A DNA stretch of 64,000 bases from Istiophorus platypterus (GCA_016859345.1 CM029122.1:23258575-23322574), one strand, 5' to 3'. Positions 49,396-63,418 are shown, counted from the first letter of the stretch. Numbers and translations are program-made. Notes: generated by a model not told the origin, from the sequence alone.

Positions 49396-50570
49396 CGTGT
49401 GTATAAAACAAAGTGGGAAATCCTGCTCGGGTGAAACAAACACAATCGTCTGTGATTAATGTGCTCCAGTGTGGAACAATACAGGTATGCCTTAAAAGAT
49501 TGACTGAAATTGAGCAATGTTTAAGCCTCTCACATGCAGCTTTTGCTATCAGCAGTGGTATCTGTTAAATATTATTTCTTAACTCACCTTTGAAATTACA
49601 GTGAAAGGCTTATCTAGGAAAGTTTGGCTTCAACAAACACAAGGCTTTGGCAGCAGATGCCAACCAAACATGGAAATTTGTTTTTTGAGGAAACCTGCCT
49701 TTCTGTGTCTCTTTTTAAAGAGGATACTAGAGATCATACACATAAAGAGGAAGGGATAGTTCTACTGTGGGCACTTATCTAGAGTCCCAGTTCCTGTCTC
49801 TAGACATTGGACTTTCGCTGGAGTCAGCAACCATGTCGAGTGTCCATCTCATGTACTGGGGGGGGGGGTGTCACAGCTTTGAACCTTTTTAATTTTGCTC
49901 CTTGAGTTGACTCTTTTGCACTACTCCTCTAAATTATGTCTAACATTGCGAAGGAACATCTGATGTGTAAAAAACTCCTGTACTATTGTATTCATTAGCT
50001 GTCTTACTGATTAGTGGTGGATTTGTATTTGGTGTTGTGTAAACCTCTTAAAGTAGTACTAACTCCATCATGAGCATCATAATATTTAATAAGTGCATCA
50101 GGAATAAAATCTGGAAATGCATCAAGGTTAAAATGATAAAATGCCACAAAAAGCAGAGTCAGAGCCAACTAACATGTCTTTGTGTCGTGCAAAACTAGGT
50201 CACTCTTTGTCTTTTCAGCAGGCATGCAAGTCTAGATCATCCAGCTCAGCTTAAAGTCAGTCAGTTTAACACTGGCTGCCTGAAAGAAAATGGGTTTTGG
50301 GGAGGAGATTAGCAGCTAACTCTTCTGTGGTATGTGACCTAACACAGCAACGGCCAAGCCCAAAACTGAGACCGAGAAACTCTGCAAACATAACAGACTG
50401 CACACATAAAGGCTATACAGACAGCTGATTGTAAATGTTTTCTTTATTAAAGAGACCTCATGCAATACAGGCAGTACCAACGCCCTCAAATTGAGTGGAG
50501 TGCGATTATTACATTAAAATGAATTTGATTCCTTTAATGTGTTATAATGTTTGCTCATTGAACTATAACG

Positions 50571-50745
<175 letters not shown>

Positions 50746-53271
50746 CATTTGTCCGAAGCCGTATGATACAGATGTTTTTAGATGAAATCCAGTAATTCCT
50801 TTATACACAAATTTCAAAAATCTTTGACATGAATTTGACATGAAATCCGAACACTAGGTATATAAAACAAGTAAAAAAAAATTCTGACAAACAGTATGAC
50901 ATGGTATACACAATGTATTTTTATACATTTTCCATTTGTATATTTATGTAAGTTTAAACTGACTGACAGCTAATGTTATTTACATTAAAAATATAAAGTT
51001 TATGGCCATGTGCGATATTCCTGAATCAGCAGACAGACTGTTGTAAGAGCTGGTTTTATTCTGCCCACACTGACTTTGAGGTTATGTTAAACTCGAGTGG
51101 GACAAGAATATTAAGCTCCATTCCCAGTGAGCCTGCACCTCATGGCACACCTGCAGACATCCTGACTCAGCACCACTTCCTTTACCAGGTTTCATGGGAA
51201 TGCACAGCTAAAAAGTAGCCTTCTGTTCTCCTACATCTACTGTGGCTACCTCTGTTTCCAACCCAAATATTTCCTCCCACTATTCCCCAAATCTTGCCTA
51301 CGCTAGCTATATTTCTCTTGATGTAGCCATATGTGTGCGTTTAACAGCTGTCAAGGCTTGTTCATAGTAAGGCATCAGAAATTACTGGAGGTGGAAAGGA
51401 AGTAGTTACGGCTACATTATAGTTACATTTTTTGGGATCTTTAAAGCAAAACTACTTTCCCGAGGTCTGTGATTTTAAACTGTTTTTGGAGACACTCTTT
51501 CACCTAAAAAACAAAGTTTGATCAGTTCAATCACTTAACAGGAAAAGTAGCATGCAAATAAGCCACAAACTATCCATTTGTTTTTATGAGGTACTATTAA
51601 ATACATTTCTACACTAGTACTTATAAAGCCAAGGATGTCAACACAAGACAGAGGACAGAATTTTGACTTTAGAAAATGTTTTCTCCACTGTCGAAGCTTA
51701 GAATGATAAGAACATAACCCTGACTGAGTCCAGGTCCTGGGTTTGTTGGCAGTCTGAAGCAGTAAACTGAAATCAGATAAGGGATTCTGACTAAGCTCCT
51801 TGGGGGACTTGAGGACTCAGAGGAAACGGGGGTATCTGATCTAAACTGAGGGTGTATTCAGAAGCTTTTACGGTGGCTGATTCAGTTTTTCTTCTGTTCC
51901 CACTTGTGGTGCTGAGTGTTGCATTATGTGCCTTTTTGAACCACAATCCCCCCACAGCACCCAAACAGACTGACAAAAAGAGTATAATTGATTGAAATAT
52001 GATTGTGCAGGGGGGTTCTGGGGGAGTCAGGACTTCAGCCTTGTGCAAAAATATTGATCAAATACCTGATCACGCATTGGGTGTAATGACAGACGTCAAT
52101 CACTTAAAGTGCCTGTGTAACAACAATCACGATTTAAAAATCACTCCACAGAACTCAAACATTAGAATCACAAGGTGACAAAATGAAGCTATTGATGTAA
52201 ACTACCAGAAAAAAAAATTAAGTACAATCTCAGAATGGGTTAGAAATATTCAGATATAGTAGGATTATATGAAAGTATTAGTGAACCTACACTACTGTCA
52301 CCTGATGCAAAAATATATATTTGGAACGCCTCAGACGGATAACTGGTTTCCCTCACTTCCTTTTATGCGACATATGGACTTTGACTTTGGTAACTGAGAT
52401 AACTATTGATGAGGGTGCATAGGATTTAGCATTTGTTTCTTATGGCACAATCACGAGCGCAAAGCACAATACTGATGAAACAGTTATTATAAAACCACCG
52501 TCTGCATTTCCTGAATAAATACATTAAATTGCATAACCCTTATAACCATGCATTAAAGAGACTAGATCCCAGTTCTATGTTTGGTCAATAAAAAGTACTC
52601 AACCCCATCTAGTAAAAGAAATCCACAACCTGCTCATCATACATGCATATATGAGCTAAAACAACCAAGAGTAGGCTATCAGAGAACAGCTAGCAGTCAC
52701 AGCTACAGCACCGATGATGTCACTGAAAGGCAAGTGTCAAAAAATGAGGGGTGCTCTGTCTTTTAGGATCTGACAGTCACTCTCCCTTATTCAAGCCTCA
52801 GTGCCTGCTTCCCTGCAACATTTCTCCCTTATTTTGCCCATTTGTTAGCTGAAGCACCTTTGACAAATCTTTGCAGCTAGATCCAGGCTGTTAGGAGGAG
52901 ACTATTTACTTGTGTCTTTAACAAGTGTCACAAGTCTAGAAGTGATGGATCCTTGTCTGACAGTACATGTAAGTCTTAAGGGGCTGGGAGCCTCTCATCT
53001 GAGTCCAGGGCTGAAAGACTTAGAGAAATCCTGCCTTATCTAAAATTTTAGCATGGATGGACTATTGAGTTTTTTATGACTATAAGCTGTCTAATCACCT
53101 CCTTCTGCTATGATAAATGTTTTATTAATGACTAAGCATTGCATTTTAATTTACCTTGTTCGCAATAGCATTCTGCTGGCTAAAAGCAATGATATTTGTT
53201 GGATAAATAAATTGCAGGTATAGGATAAGGCTTGAGAAATATGTACCCAGGACGGAGTTTGCAAAATGGAG

Positions 53272-56009
53272 TTACACGGTGGTAGGAAGTGAGGGGCTGT
53301 CTACTGTCTCCACCTTCTGCTCCGGCGAACAGCAGAGGAAGAGGCGGCTACCCAGGCTCTTGAAGGCATACCTAAAGTACATGATGTGACCCATGGCCAC
53401 AAAGGAGACAGAGATTATGACCAGCAGGCCAAAGGCCTCGGGGTTCGGAGCCAGAATCACCATGATGAAGTGCAGCAGGTCTAAGAGGTAATTCATGGAG
53501 TTCTGGACGCCGTTGATCACACCGCGCTCTGACTCAATCACATTCTCCTGGATGAGTTGGGTCACTGTCAGGTCAAAAGACCACAGGCCTGGAGGACAGA
53601 GATCAACAATCAGTCCTGATGATATATTTTATGACCACATTAAAATGACTTTGGAACTCCACAGTAGCTATAGCAATAATTCTCAGGCCATATATTGGTA
53701 TCAAAGGTTGCAGATATTGCTCTGACAGATCAGTAGAGGTCTGGTGTGAAATTCCAGTGACTTATGAAAACATTTAACCTGTGGACCTGGTAGTAACTGC
53801 TGGACTTACCTTTAGGAAGTCATAATTTGGAAAACAGCCCTTTGTAATCTTATGAAAGGAAGTGAGCATGAACACTAATTCATACACACCCTAATTTCCA
53901 TTCAGATAAAACTAACAAACCTCGATTTAAACTTTGCAACATTTACTTAAAAAAATCAAGGGCAACTTCTTTACTCACCAACTCTAGCAGCAATGACGCC
54001 AGCAAACAGCAGACTAACAGACATGTAGGACTGCAAAGGTGGCATCTCTTCTGCTGGTGCAGGCGTGGTGGCATTCCCACCCGTAAGAACGCTGGTGAGG
54101 CTGTGGTCAGCCTCGGGAAGGGTCTTCTCACCAATCAGGTGGGTGTAAAGGTCCTGGAAGGGTGAGACATTGAGGTCTAAGGGGCTCCCGGGAGTGAAGA
54201 CGGAGGCTACGCATAGCATGAGACAGGACAGCTGAGCTATGCCCGAGATGAAGCCCGTGCGGATCAAGCCGCACTTCTTGCGAACCCAAGTGAAGGCAAC
54301 GGTACCGCAGATACCCGACACAGCCGAAGCCCCCATCAGCAGGCTGAGCACTGAGCCGTTGAGGCCCTGTGTGTAGGCGTAGCCCGTGGTGATGCAGTCG
54401 AAGCCCAGCACTGTCATGTAGAGGAAAGCCAGGGACATGCCAGCAAAGAAGATGTTCTGGTTGTAGTAGGCCACCCAGCCAGCCTTGAAGGTGCGCAGGG
54501 GTTCGGTCACCTGGTAGCAACAGCCATGCTGCTTGGGAGAGTCAGGCTTGGCCACCACTGAGGCTTCATTCATCAATGGCTGAGAGGACTCCTCAGGACT
54601 CTGGCCGTTCTCCAAGTCTGCAAAAGGGCAGAAGGATGCAGAAACTCAGTTACATTGACTGTGCTAAAAAATCTCCAGACCCAGTTAATAAGATGCAGCT
54701 TATTAGCAAACATAAAAACACAACTATAACCTTCTACTAGGATTTTTGTTTCACATGATATAAAATGAAGGTTCTTGCAGCTACCTTTTTGAGGACTGAG
54801 CTGTTTGAGCTCCTGCTGCTGCTCCTTTTGTCCAGCTTTCACAGCCAACGCTGGCGTCTTCTGGTAGACCTTCCACAACAGCGCATACTCCAGACACATG
54901 GAGCACAGGTTCCAGCCAGAGATGAAGCCGCAGCCAATGAAATGGGAGCCAAAGGCCATTATCTGGCCCACCAGCATGGGAGCCAGGATGTTGGTCAGCT
55001 GGTCAATAATCCGCACTGTGGCATTCATGTCTGTGTGATAAAAAAAAGGTGTAGGTCGATATTAAATAGGTGAAAGTGCAGGAAATGGAATCAAATAGGG
55101 GTAGATTTTTGGTGGATTTTACACATTCATAGGACGGCAGTTTTTTACAGTTGTACCAGAGCAGATCGACATGGGTCACCAGGTTCATAAGTGCTGAGAG
55201 TGTTTTCTACCATGTGAGCAAATCATTTAAATAGCTTATAACAATCAGGGAAATCAGGGGAGTGCAGGGATATAAAAGCTAGAGACCAGAGTGAGTCAGC
55301 ATCCAGGATTCAAAGTCTGCCCAACATAACAGATCTGATAACAGGTCCATGAGGCCTACATTTGATGAGAAGACCACTGTAAGTAAGAAGCACTGACCTG
55401 CCAACTTGCTGCTGTCCTGACCTGCCACAACCACAACCCAGTCCCTCTGGATGGTGATGGATGTAGCTGTGCTGGCAAGGTTGGCGATATTGGCAATGGT
55501 GATGACCAGGATATAGCAAGTTGTCTAAAAAAACAAAATGAGGCACTTTTAGAAAGACAAGACACAAACCAACAGTGAGAGATTGGATTGAGTGATTCCT
55601 AATAACAAGTATTGTTATTAGGATTCTCATGTTGTTCTCTTCTGACTAGATCCTAGCTTATATCGTTTCAGCCACACTGTTGCATTGAGTGACATGTTCC
55701 TTCACTACCATGAGCACACACACTCACTGTCCCAAATACTATCTAGAGCTGTGGTTCCAAACTTTATCAGCTCGTTAAACAAGAAAGAGAAAAAATGTAA
55801 AGAAAAAAGAAAAAATCAATAAGGCTCTGCGAAAATTGCTTAAGAGAATCAACGTGACAGATAAAGAAACACTCAATGAGTGACCACAAATATAATAACC
55901 TATTAGTGAAACACACTGGCCCGCTACTTTGTTTGTGGAGCTGTATGTACACTGTAATGCAGCTGCTCTGGTCGGGATAGAAAAAACATTCTTCAGCTGG
56001 CCAGGCCAC

Positions 56010-56052
<43 letters not shown>

Positions 56053-58263
56053 TCCATCTGTCATGTGACAGGCCTTGAATAACCTGCTGACTACACAGCG
56101 TTCAACGAGACACTCAACCTCCTGTTTCACGGACTTGAACTTGTCTCCACTTCCACACACACTGCTGAACTTGCCATCCATCTAAACTCTCTCACATGGC
56201 AACACCCCCCCCCCCCGGAAACTTGAGGGCGTCCCACGAATGCAGAGGGCAACGTTGGAGACATTCCCCTCAACAGAAAGGCTTTGTGTTTAAACCGAAG
56301 ACCCCAACTAGTCTCCCATGAGAGATGGCAACCTGCCTATTCTGCAATGCTGCATCTCAGGTTCGGTCAGCTGCAGAACCAGGTCTGAATCTTTGTGGTT
56401 GGGGAGCTCTTATGAGGTTACATAGCTCAACAAGTGTAAACAAGCCCATTGCAAAACCCTGACACAAACACTTTTGCATTTAAAGCTGCTGAGGACATGT
56501 GTGTGCGATCTCTCCTGCATTGTTTCCTTGTCATAAGAAAAACAAACTGTTGATAAATATTTATGCCTCGTTTTGTGACTGCATAATAATTATTTTGAGC
56601 TCACAAAATAATAATTGCAATCACAAGATAAATATGCTGAATATCATTAAATACAAAAGAAGTTATATCATACATCATTAGAATAATTTTGTCCTGTAAA
56701 CAGATACTAATTAGCAACTACCCTACTCTATCACATTAAGTAAGTGGAATTTTTCAGTGAAATAGTCAAAGGTCTTCCAGGAGTGAATTTCTGATTTGAG
56801 ACATCTGTAAAAGCTGTTCAAGTGGCCATAAACATATTGACTTGCAAGTACATATCAGTGAAAGTAAGCAAGTTTCAGGGGTCAGAGTGTTTTTCTTGAG
56901 GAGATGGGGTGAAATGCTTTCTGTAAAAGTCCCCATCAGATTACATTCAAACAGCACAGGGGGGATCTTACCAGAATCCATCCATTGTAGAGCTCCACAA
57001 GCTGTTCTTTGAACTGGAAAACAACCATCAGGAGGATCCCACACACGATGACGCAACTGTTCTGGACGAGCAGCGAAGTCTGGGCCACTGTGGAAACACC
57101 ATGATGAGCATTAGGGACAGAAATCTGATCAAAGACAACAGATTTTTGTATGATAAACTAGTTCATTAGAGCACTTCCACAAGATAGCTGGATACAGTCC
57201 CTGCTCCCTGGTCTAATCTAATAATGTGTTTGCCAAATTCCTCTGAATAAACAGTCCACAAGAGATGCATCTAACTATGAAGGAAAACTACACATGTGCA
57301 CAGTTTGTCACACTATAATATCAATGCCTTGGAAAGTGCCTCACATACATTTTCAGGATCAAGTTTACGAAGTTTTGGCATTTTATTAATGAAAATGTTG
57401 TTTTATGGCAATCAATCATTAACAGCTATACTTTGCATTGAGGTTTTATTTGTTTTTTCTGTTTGCTACCTTACCTTTGAGTCTGGGGTTTCGGTCCACC
57501 CAGTCCCCAATGATGGCCCCCAGCAGAAGCACAGAGCCAGCCACCACCAGCCCGTATACGGCTGTGAGCAGCAGGCTGTTTCCATACAGCTCTACCAGGA
57601 AAACAGCCACGGCAAAGTTCCACATTCGGTCACCCTGGGAATTCAGATTACGATTATTTATAGTGCAGGCTTGATTCAAGGTATCCTGGCCGGGACCATT
57701 TATCCAGCTCCCAAACACTTTTTGGGAGCTGGATAAATAATAGGAACGCTCTAAACTTACATGGGCTGAGGAACAAACACCCTCGATTTAAAGTGTACTT
57801 TAGACATTAAAGCTATTGTAAGCTACACAAGGAGAACATGTCATTTTGTATTCTAATGACAGTTATATGACACATACTGTAATAAAACATTAATGTCGTA
57901 TTACATTTAGTTTGACACAGGAGAGTCAGATATATAGCCTGTCATCGCGACGACCATGTACAAATGTATGCTGGTGCGTCAATTAAATAGACAGAGGGAT
58001 GGTTAATTGTAACAGGTTCACTTACCCATGTTGACAGAGCATGTCCCATGTAAATAAGGAATTTGGCTGAAGTGAAGAAATCTCGAATAGATTCTGTAAA
58101 GAAAATATTTGCCTGTAAATAAATTCATGACATGCTACACCATTGGCAGTTCACATACACGTTTTCCTTTGAGATGAAGGATCCGTTTGGGAATTATTTA
58201 GTAATTTGATGCATTGAAAATGAGCCTACCACAGCAGGTCTTCTTAGCTCCAGAATTATCCAT
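53272..58263 (-). CDS. slc40a1: slc40a1 (ferroportin), complete coding region in 8 exons (568 aa)
   Basis: Ferroportin is the vertebrate cell-surface iron(II) exporter and the hepcidin receptor. Exons: 58263-58230, 58093-58026, 57634-57475, 57087-56972, 55524-55398, 55030-54785, 54617-53979, 53588-53272. All are GT-AG and in phase. The protein starts MDNSGAKKTCCES and has the MFS-type two-lobe layout with about twelve membrane segments. Conserved features: GDRMW with Asp36 (human Asp39), GDWVD, LVVQN, the cytosolic loop KVYQKTPALAVKAG bearing regulatory lysines, and GFDCITTGYAYTQG with Cys325 (human Cys326, hepcidin contact). The C-terminal lobe carries IESERGVINGVQNSMNYLLDLLHF. Human ferroportin is 571 aa. 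The large extracellular loop (SVLTGGNATTPAPAEE region) is the least conserved part. Nothing is missing. Confidence 0.97.
55524..56971. other. slc40a1 intron 4 content
   Basis: A CT microsatellite lies at 56011-56050 and a C10-type run at about 56,207-56,216. The rest is unique-looking AT-rich intron. No additional exon is needed, since flanking exons join in phase. Confidence 0.4.
57698..57738. repeat. Perfect 18-bp inverted repeat with 5-nt loop
   Basis: ATTTATCCAGCTCCCAAA (57698-57715) is followed by CACTT and then its exact reverse complement (57721-57738). It lies in slc40a1 intron 2, 64 bp upstream of the acceptor of exon 57634-57475, where a transcript hairpin could form close to the splice site. 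Confidence 0.9.
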
Positions 58264-58432
58264 TTTAATGCTGAGAAAAATAACCAGGTGAGTGTTGTTG
58301 TTTTTCTCTGCTTCACGCTGTCTCCTCTATTGTATGTAAAGGCGGTCGAGCCAGGCTACCGCTGCACGTAACTGTCGACGGCTGCACAAAAACAAAAAGG
58401 AGACGCGGCGTTTCTTCCTTTCCCCCTCTCCA

Positions 58433-58459
58433 AACTTAGCTATCACTGTAGCTGAAGTT
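58433..58459 (-). promoter_or_regulatory. slc40a1: Iron-responsive element (IRE) in the slc40a1 5' UTR
   Basis: Read on the minus strand: lower stem AACTT, bulged C, upper stem AGCTA, loop CAGTGA, then TAGCT and AAGTT closing both stems with perfect pairing. This is the canonical IRE: a C bulge five base pairs below a CAGUGN loop. It is nearly identical to the mammalian ferroportin IRE as I recall it. It lies about 170 nt upstream of the start codon with no splice junction required between. IRP1/2 binding to a 5' IRE blocks translation when iron is low. Confidence 0.97.
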
Positions 58460-58597
58460 GGAAAGAAATAAATGTATAGCCCGACGGCTGTCGAGTGGCA
58501 AAAAGACCAAGCTAGGTGCCCGCTCGCTGCTGCCCCGCTCGCTGCTGCCCCGGCGGACGCGTCGCTCTCCTCTGCGCTCTGTTTACGTCCCGCCTCG

Positions 58598-58620
58598 AAT
58601 ATACCCCGCTGTCACGTGAC
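58598..58620 (-). promoter_or_regulatory. slc40a1 promoter: palindromic E-box and weak TATA
   Basis: GTCACGTGAC (58611-58620) lies 5 bp upstream, on the minus strand, of a GTATATTC TATA-like element (58598-58605) in a CpG-rich region. Transcription would start near 58,570, which leaves the IRE about 110 nt from the cap. The start site is inferred. Confidence 0.4.
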
Positions 58621-58659
58621 CCGCTGTTATTTACATCGTGTCCAAAACAAGTGCGGTCC

Positions 58660-58740
58660 TCCTACCGCACAGGAGCTCCGACAGGGGGCAGGCGGAGCAG
58701 GGAGGAGGCAGGCGGAGCAGGGAGCAGGGAGCAGGGCTGG
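58660..58740. repeat. Short G/A/C-rich tandem repeats upstream of slc40a1
   Basis: GGCAGGCGGAGCAGGGAG-type units repeat several times. They lie in the CpG-rich slc40a1 promoter flank. Confidence 0.6.
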
Positions 58741-61700
58741 GGCACGACCGCGCACAAACCACGGCTTTCTCGTCGCAGAAATGAGCTTTCATTCCAAGCC
58801 CGAGCTGTGAAGATGCGTGGGGCTTAGAAAACCCGACTCTTTGTCGCAGCCGTGAACATGTCACATCTGAGGCTGCAGCGCTGCTGTCGCCAGGTTTGCG
58901 TGTTTGCACAATGCAGCGGTTTCTACCACATCTGTATCTTACGAAAACTATGCACTGCTAATACTGAATCTCAGAGTCTTACGCTATTACATATTATGTC
59001 ATTTGAGTATTATTACTACAACATTTTACCATTGCATTTGGCCACGGCGGATCTTACTGACTTACACGGTGTGTTGTTAGTTTGCGTATTCTGGCTGATT
59101 TCTTGCCCTGCCCGTTACGACGGTGTGGTCATTATTAGGCAGTAAGGTGCGGGTTTCATTAGTTAAGACTCACACTAACCGCGTGTCACTAATTCAGTCC
59201 TGGTCAATACCAGTTGAAATTCAATTTATTGATTCAGAGTAATAAAAAAGTTCCCCCTAAAAATGGAGAAATGTTTAAGTGTTTTCATGGCTCCATATTT
59301 ACCAAATCCGATAATATCATGGGAGACTGTGATGATATGTAAGGAAACAGTTGAGTGGTAAAAAGAAAGTAACAGCTGAACGGAGCAAAGAGATTGCAAA
59401 TGAGATTGCAAATTAAACTTGACCAATTTGGCACCGGAAACTGCCCATTACTGCCTTGAGCGGTGAAGCTGTTTATTAAGAAGCCAGTGAACAGAGCAAA
59501 ACTGAGTTCAAAGCATCATTTTGGATGACTTGCATTTGTCTACCTATGTCAACAGAACAGAATCACACCTATAATTATAGGCTGCATTGATGTGAGCTCC
59601 TTGGCCGACATCCAAAAAAGTAATAAACACTGGCTCAGTGAGCACATGGCCAATATTGTTCTGTTAATTTGATATTATACAGCGGACTATAAAAGGCTCT
59701 TATCAGCTGAGTTGGACCCCCACTGCCTTGTGCCACAACTGAAATCTCCTATCTGTTCTCAAGTGATTAGTAGGAGCTTTTCATTGGACAAACAGCCAAC
59801 ACATTCAGTACAGTACAGTGTGCTGAATCTTGTGGCAGCTGATTCAGATAAAGATATGTCTTTCTCTTCTTTTTCCTCTTCCTGTAATAAATATGACTGC
59901 AAGGGCAAGGACACATAATTAGTATGTACTATTAGAAGCTAATACGTTCTATATTCTGATATTCGAAACCTTCAGGGGCCCCCGAAGCCTCTAGGATTGC
60001 ACTTTGAGAAACATGTTTATTTGCTTTCTTGCTAAAAGTTAAACAAGAAGATTGATACCACATGCCTGTCCATTAAATGTGAAGCTACAGCCAGGAGAAA
60101 GTTAGCTTAGCCTAGCATGAACACTGGAAACAGGGGAAATATGATCTAGTTAACACACAATATCTAGTTTCTGTGATCTGTACAAAAAATAGAAGGTAAA
60201 TATGATATGTGGCTTTAAACCACATGTCTTCGCCATGAGCACATATTATCAGGCAATCAGTGGAGAAGTTATTACTGCACCTGGCCAAGAAAAAGTCCAG
60301 CATATAAACCTTTCGAAAAACCAAAACATATGTTTTTTTTACTCTAAGATTTTCATTATTTTAGCTTTATCAGGTTACCATAAACTACTTATACAATACA
60401 TCCAAATTGCATGGAGTGCGGGAAGGGTGGGTAATGGGTCCCACATCTCAAGGCTGTATTAATCCCTGTATTGGTTTAATATGATCTTTAATATGTTCAC
60501 ATATGCTGATGTTAAAAAATGTACAAAGAACTAGTTTCTCTTAGCCCAGAATAACACGTGGACCCTTTTCTGTGCCATCTCATCGCCTAAAAGAGCAAAA
60601 CTGACCCTAACAAGTAGATGAGCACATATTTTGAGCTAAGTGATGACAATAGGCACTTCAAATCCTTTGTGATGTATTCAAGGATCACAGAGGGCTCTCA
60701 ACCGTTTGAAAGTCTGCACACATTGAGCTGGTACAAACAGATTACCAGCCACACTATTAGTGGGCCGGTGTGTCAGCCAGGCTCAGCGGTCTGACGGCTG
60801 CTCTGTCATTTTGCGGCCATGTGAGCTGCAGGTTTGTCTACCTCTGAGGAAGACTCTTTTTGGTCCGGCTCTGGAACAACAGGCTGTGTTTACGTGGGCT
60901 AAATTTATACTTCCAGGACAAAAATATGAGAATGACTTGCCTCCTGCGGCCTTAAGTTGTCTGACACTCAGTGAAAGAAGGGATAGATGCGGAGGCAGGA
61001 TGTGAAATATCACCTGAAGAATGTTGTACGTGGGACTGGGTAATATTATCCACCTTTTCTTCATGCAAGGCTTCTGTTTTTCTGTCCTGAGCTCTTAGTT
61101 CATGCTACAGGAGAGCAAAAAGGTATTAAAGAACAATGGCTCACGTATTCCAAGGAAACTGAGATCAAGGCTAGGCTCTTGAGGTCTCCCAAGATCTCAT
61201 GACACTGGACATAGAAAGATTACCCACCATCTGAGTGACCAAAGAACACCAGAAACAATGATTATAATCATTATTACCTTTACCCATTTTTGGAACATAA
61301 CAATGTTATGGTCTTATTGTATCTGTGGATATCTACCGCTGGCCAGGGCCTAAGACTTTGATATGTGCCTGACAGCTCCTCTCAGTCCACAAGAGAACGA
61401 TAAACATCAAAGGTCACTGTCTGGCTGTGCCAATCTGGCCATCTTTCCCAAAATGACAACTCTTGTTTCCAGGGAATGAAACGGTAAACATCTGACAACT
61501 GTTTCAGATCAATACATTGCAGCAGGTGATGTGGGCAGCAAGCCAATGTGAGACCTGAACAGGTGTGTTTGTCTGTCACACTGCAAGTTCAAGGGTGCTT
61601 GACCAACTGCTGGGGCAAGATTAACATCTGTGTCATCTGGGGTAATCTCTCTACTGGTTGTTGACTGCTGCTAGGCCAGTGAATCTCAGATACTCAAAAG

Positions 61701-63285
61701 TAACTTTGTAACATCATAATGCAACATGTGTTCTTTAAGAGATTATAATGAAAGACAGCTCAAAGCATTTTTTTTACCTGGAAGGTTGCTAGTTTAACTT
61801 CCTTCAAACTCCTAAAGGGAAAATCTGGAATGGGGGGAAGTAAGTGATTAATGCTCATATCTCTCATTAGCTTTTTAACCATACTAGTGGCATAGGTCTA
61901 GGGATGCCACAGTTTTCTGTTTGGTTTCATTTGTTAAGACAGATATTGGCCAACAACTATTGGATGGTTTGCCTTGAAATTTTCCCTGAGCATGATCTGT
62001 AGCCTAATAACATTGGTGATACTCCATCATTAAGTCAAACTTTGTCTCAGTTGTGGAGAGTAACAAAGTACAACTTCTGTTCTTACATACAGATTTGAGT
62101 TAGTTGTACTGAATGGACCCTTGAGTTTCAAACAGCCTCAAAGTACATAATCTCTGCAGTTCTTTAAAGATTGTTGTTCTCACATTCCCCCGTGATATTC
62201 CTGTCACATCAGGAGGGCTTGTATAAATCATACTGTATGATGATTTCCTTATTTCTCCCATCATCTGAGTCAATTCTCCACCAAGGTGGAAACAGCAACA
62301 TTGGGACTAAGCTCATATGACTTGTACTTACTGGCTAACATTTGACTTGATAACATTTGGTAGCATAGTTTCTCAGTGTTTAGCACTGTCGCCTCACAGT
62401 GGAGAGTCCTGGGAGTCAGATGTATTGTATTGTATTTGTGTGTATTGTCACGGTGACTGTGTGTGCTTCCCCCCCTGTAGTTCTAGTGGAGTGTTGGGTG
62501 GCGGTGTAAATATAAGTGGAAATGTGTTTGTCTGTGTATAGCTTATTTGTTAGCCCTGTGATAAATAACCTGTCCATGATGTACAAAGCCTCTCACCAGG
62601 CCTATTCTGGTAAAACATTCATTCCCCTACCGTCACACTTAACAGGATGTAGCAGATATAGAAATTAATTAATAGATGTTGTCGACCTGGGCTCTGATAA
62701 CTTTGTATGAAAGAAAAGAAGTGTCTATGTTAATTAGAATCAGACAGATAAATTGGCTGAATCTTCAGGGAAGCTTGAACAAACGACAGCTTTGGCAATA
62801 GCTTCTTTTATTGACTGGATCTGAAAGTGAAAAGCAGTGAATGTCACAGCGCTGATGAGAAAAGGAGGCCGTTTCTGCAAATGTAACGCTGTTAGTGAGT
62901 ATTCAGAGTTTATTTTTACCTATTTACTGACATAGCATGAATGTCTCGGAAAGGTTGTAATGCAGTGACATTTTAAGACTCATAAAATGCAAGGCTTATA
63001 GCTTTGAATATTCTGCCATTACACTTTGGTAAATCCAATTTCTTTGCAAATGCCTGGAAACATTTGTTTATTTATTTGCACATTAAAAAATACAATTGTT
63101 ATAAAAGATTTTATATGCACACAGAGGAAACATCAATTTTTTTTCTCTCAAAAACACGTAAAAGGCATGCATGACTCTAAAGCGAACAAGACCTTGTGCA
63201 GGAGAGGAAGCTAAAAGCTTATACAACATAAAAAAATAAAAACTAAGCCTGATGGGGTAAAACCAATGGACGTATCAACCTCCCG
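58741..63285. other. slc40a1-asnsd1 divergent intergenic region
   Basis: About 4.5 kb without supported genes. It contains fold-back repeat copy 3 (60,005-60,235) and a fragment of the GCTAA-family repeat (about 61,890-62,040: ATATTGGCCAACAACTATTGG). The rest is unassigned AT-rich sequence. Confidence 0.4.
60005..60235. repeat. Fold-back (MITE-like) interspersed repeat, copy 3 (truncated)
   Basis: Only the left arm and centre are clear: TTTGCTTTCTTGCTAAAAG, AAGAAGATTGATACCACATG and GAAGCTACAGCCAGGAGAAAG, then GTTAGCTTAGCCTAGC. It belongs to the same family as copies 1 and 2. Confidence 0.5.
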
Positions 63286-63301
63286 CCTCCAGGGGGCAGT
63301 G
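63286..63301 (+). promoter_or_regulatory. CTCF-like motif upstream of asdurf/asnsd1
   Basis: CCTCCAGGGGGCAGTG fits the CTCF core very closely. It lies 118 bp upstream of the ASDURF start codon, a spacing similar to the motif at the wdr75 promoter. Binding is inferred only. Confidence 0.45.
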
Positions 63302-63418
63302 AAGTTAGAAAGGCACAGGCCTCCGCAAGCGGAAACGCTTTCATCGACGCTAACGCTAAACATGTGTTTACACTTAGGTGAAACAGCTTCAAGAACTTAA
63401 CTCAACTTTTTGACCAAA

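Noticed and set aside
58472..58909. Frames of 92-112 codons in the slc40a1 promoter flank
   Set aside because: High GC lowers stop frequency. The frames overlap each other on both strands and lie in the CpG-rich promoter.
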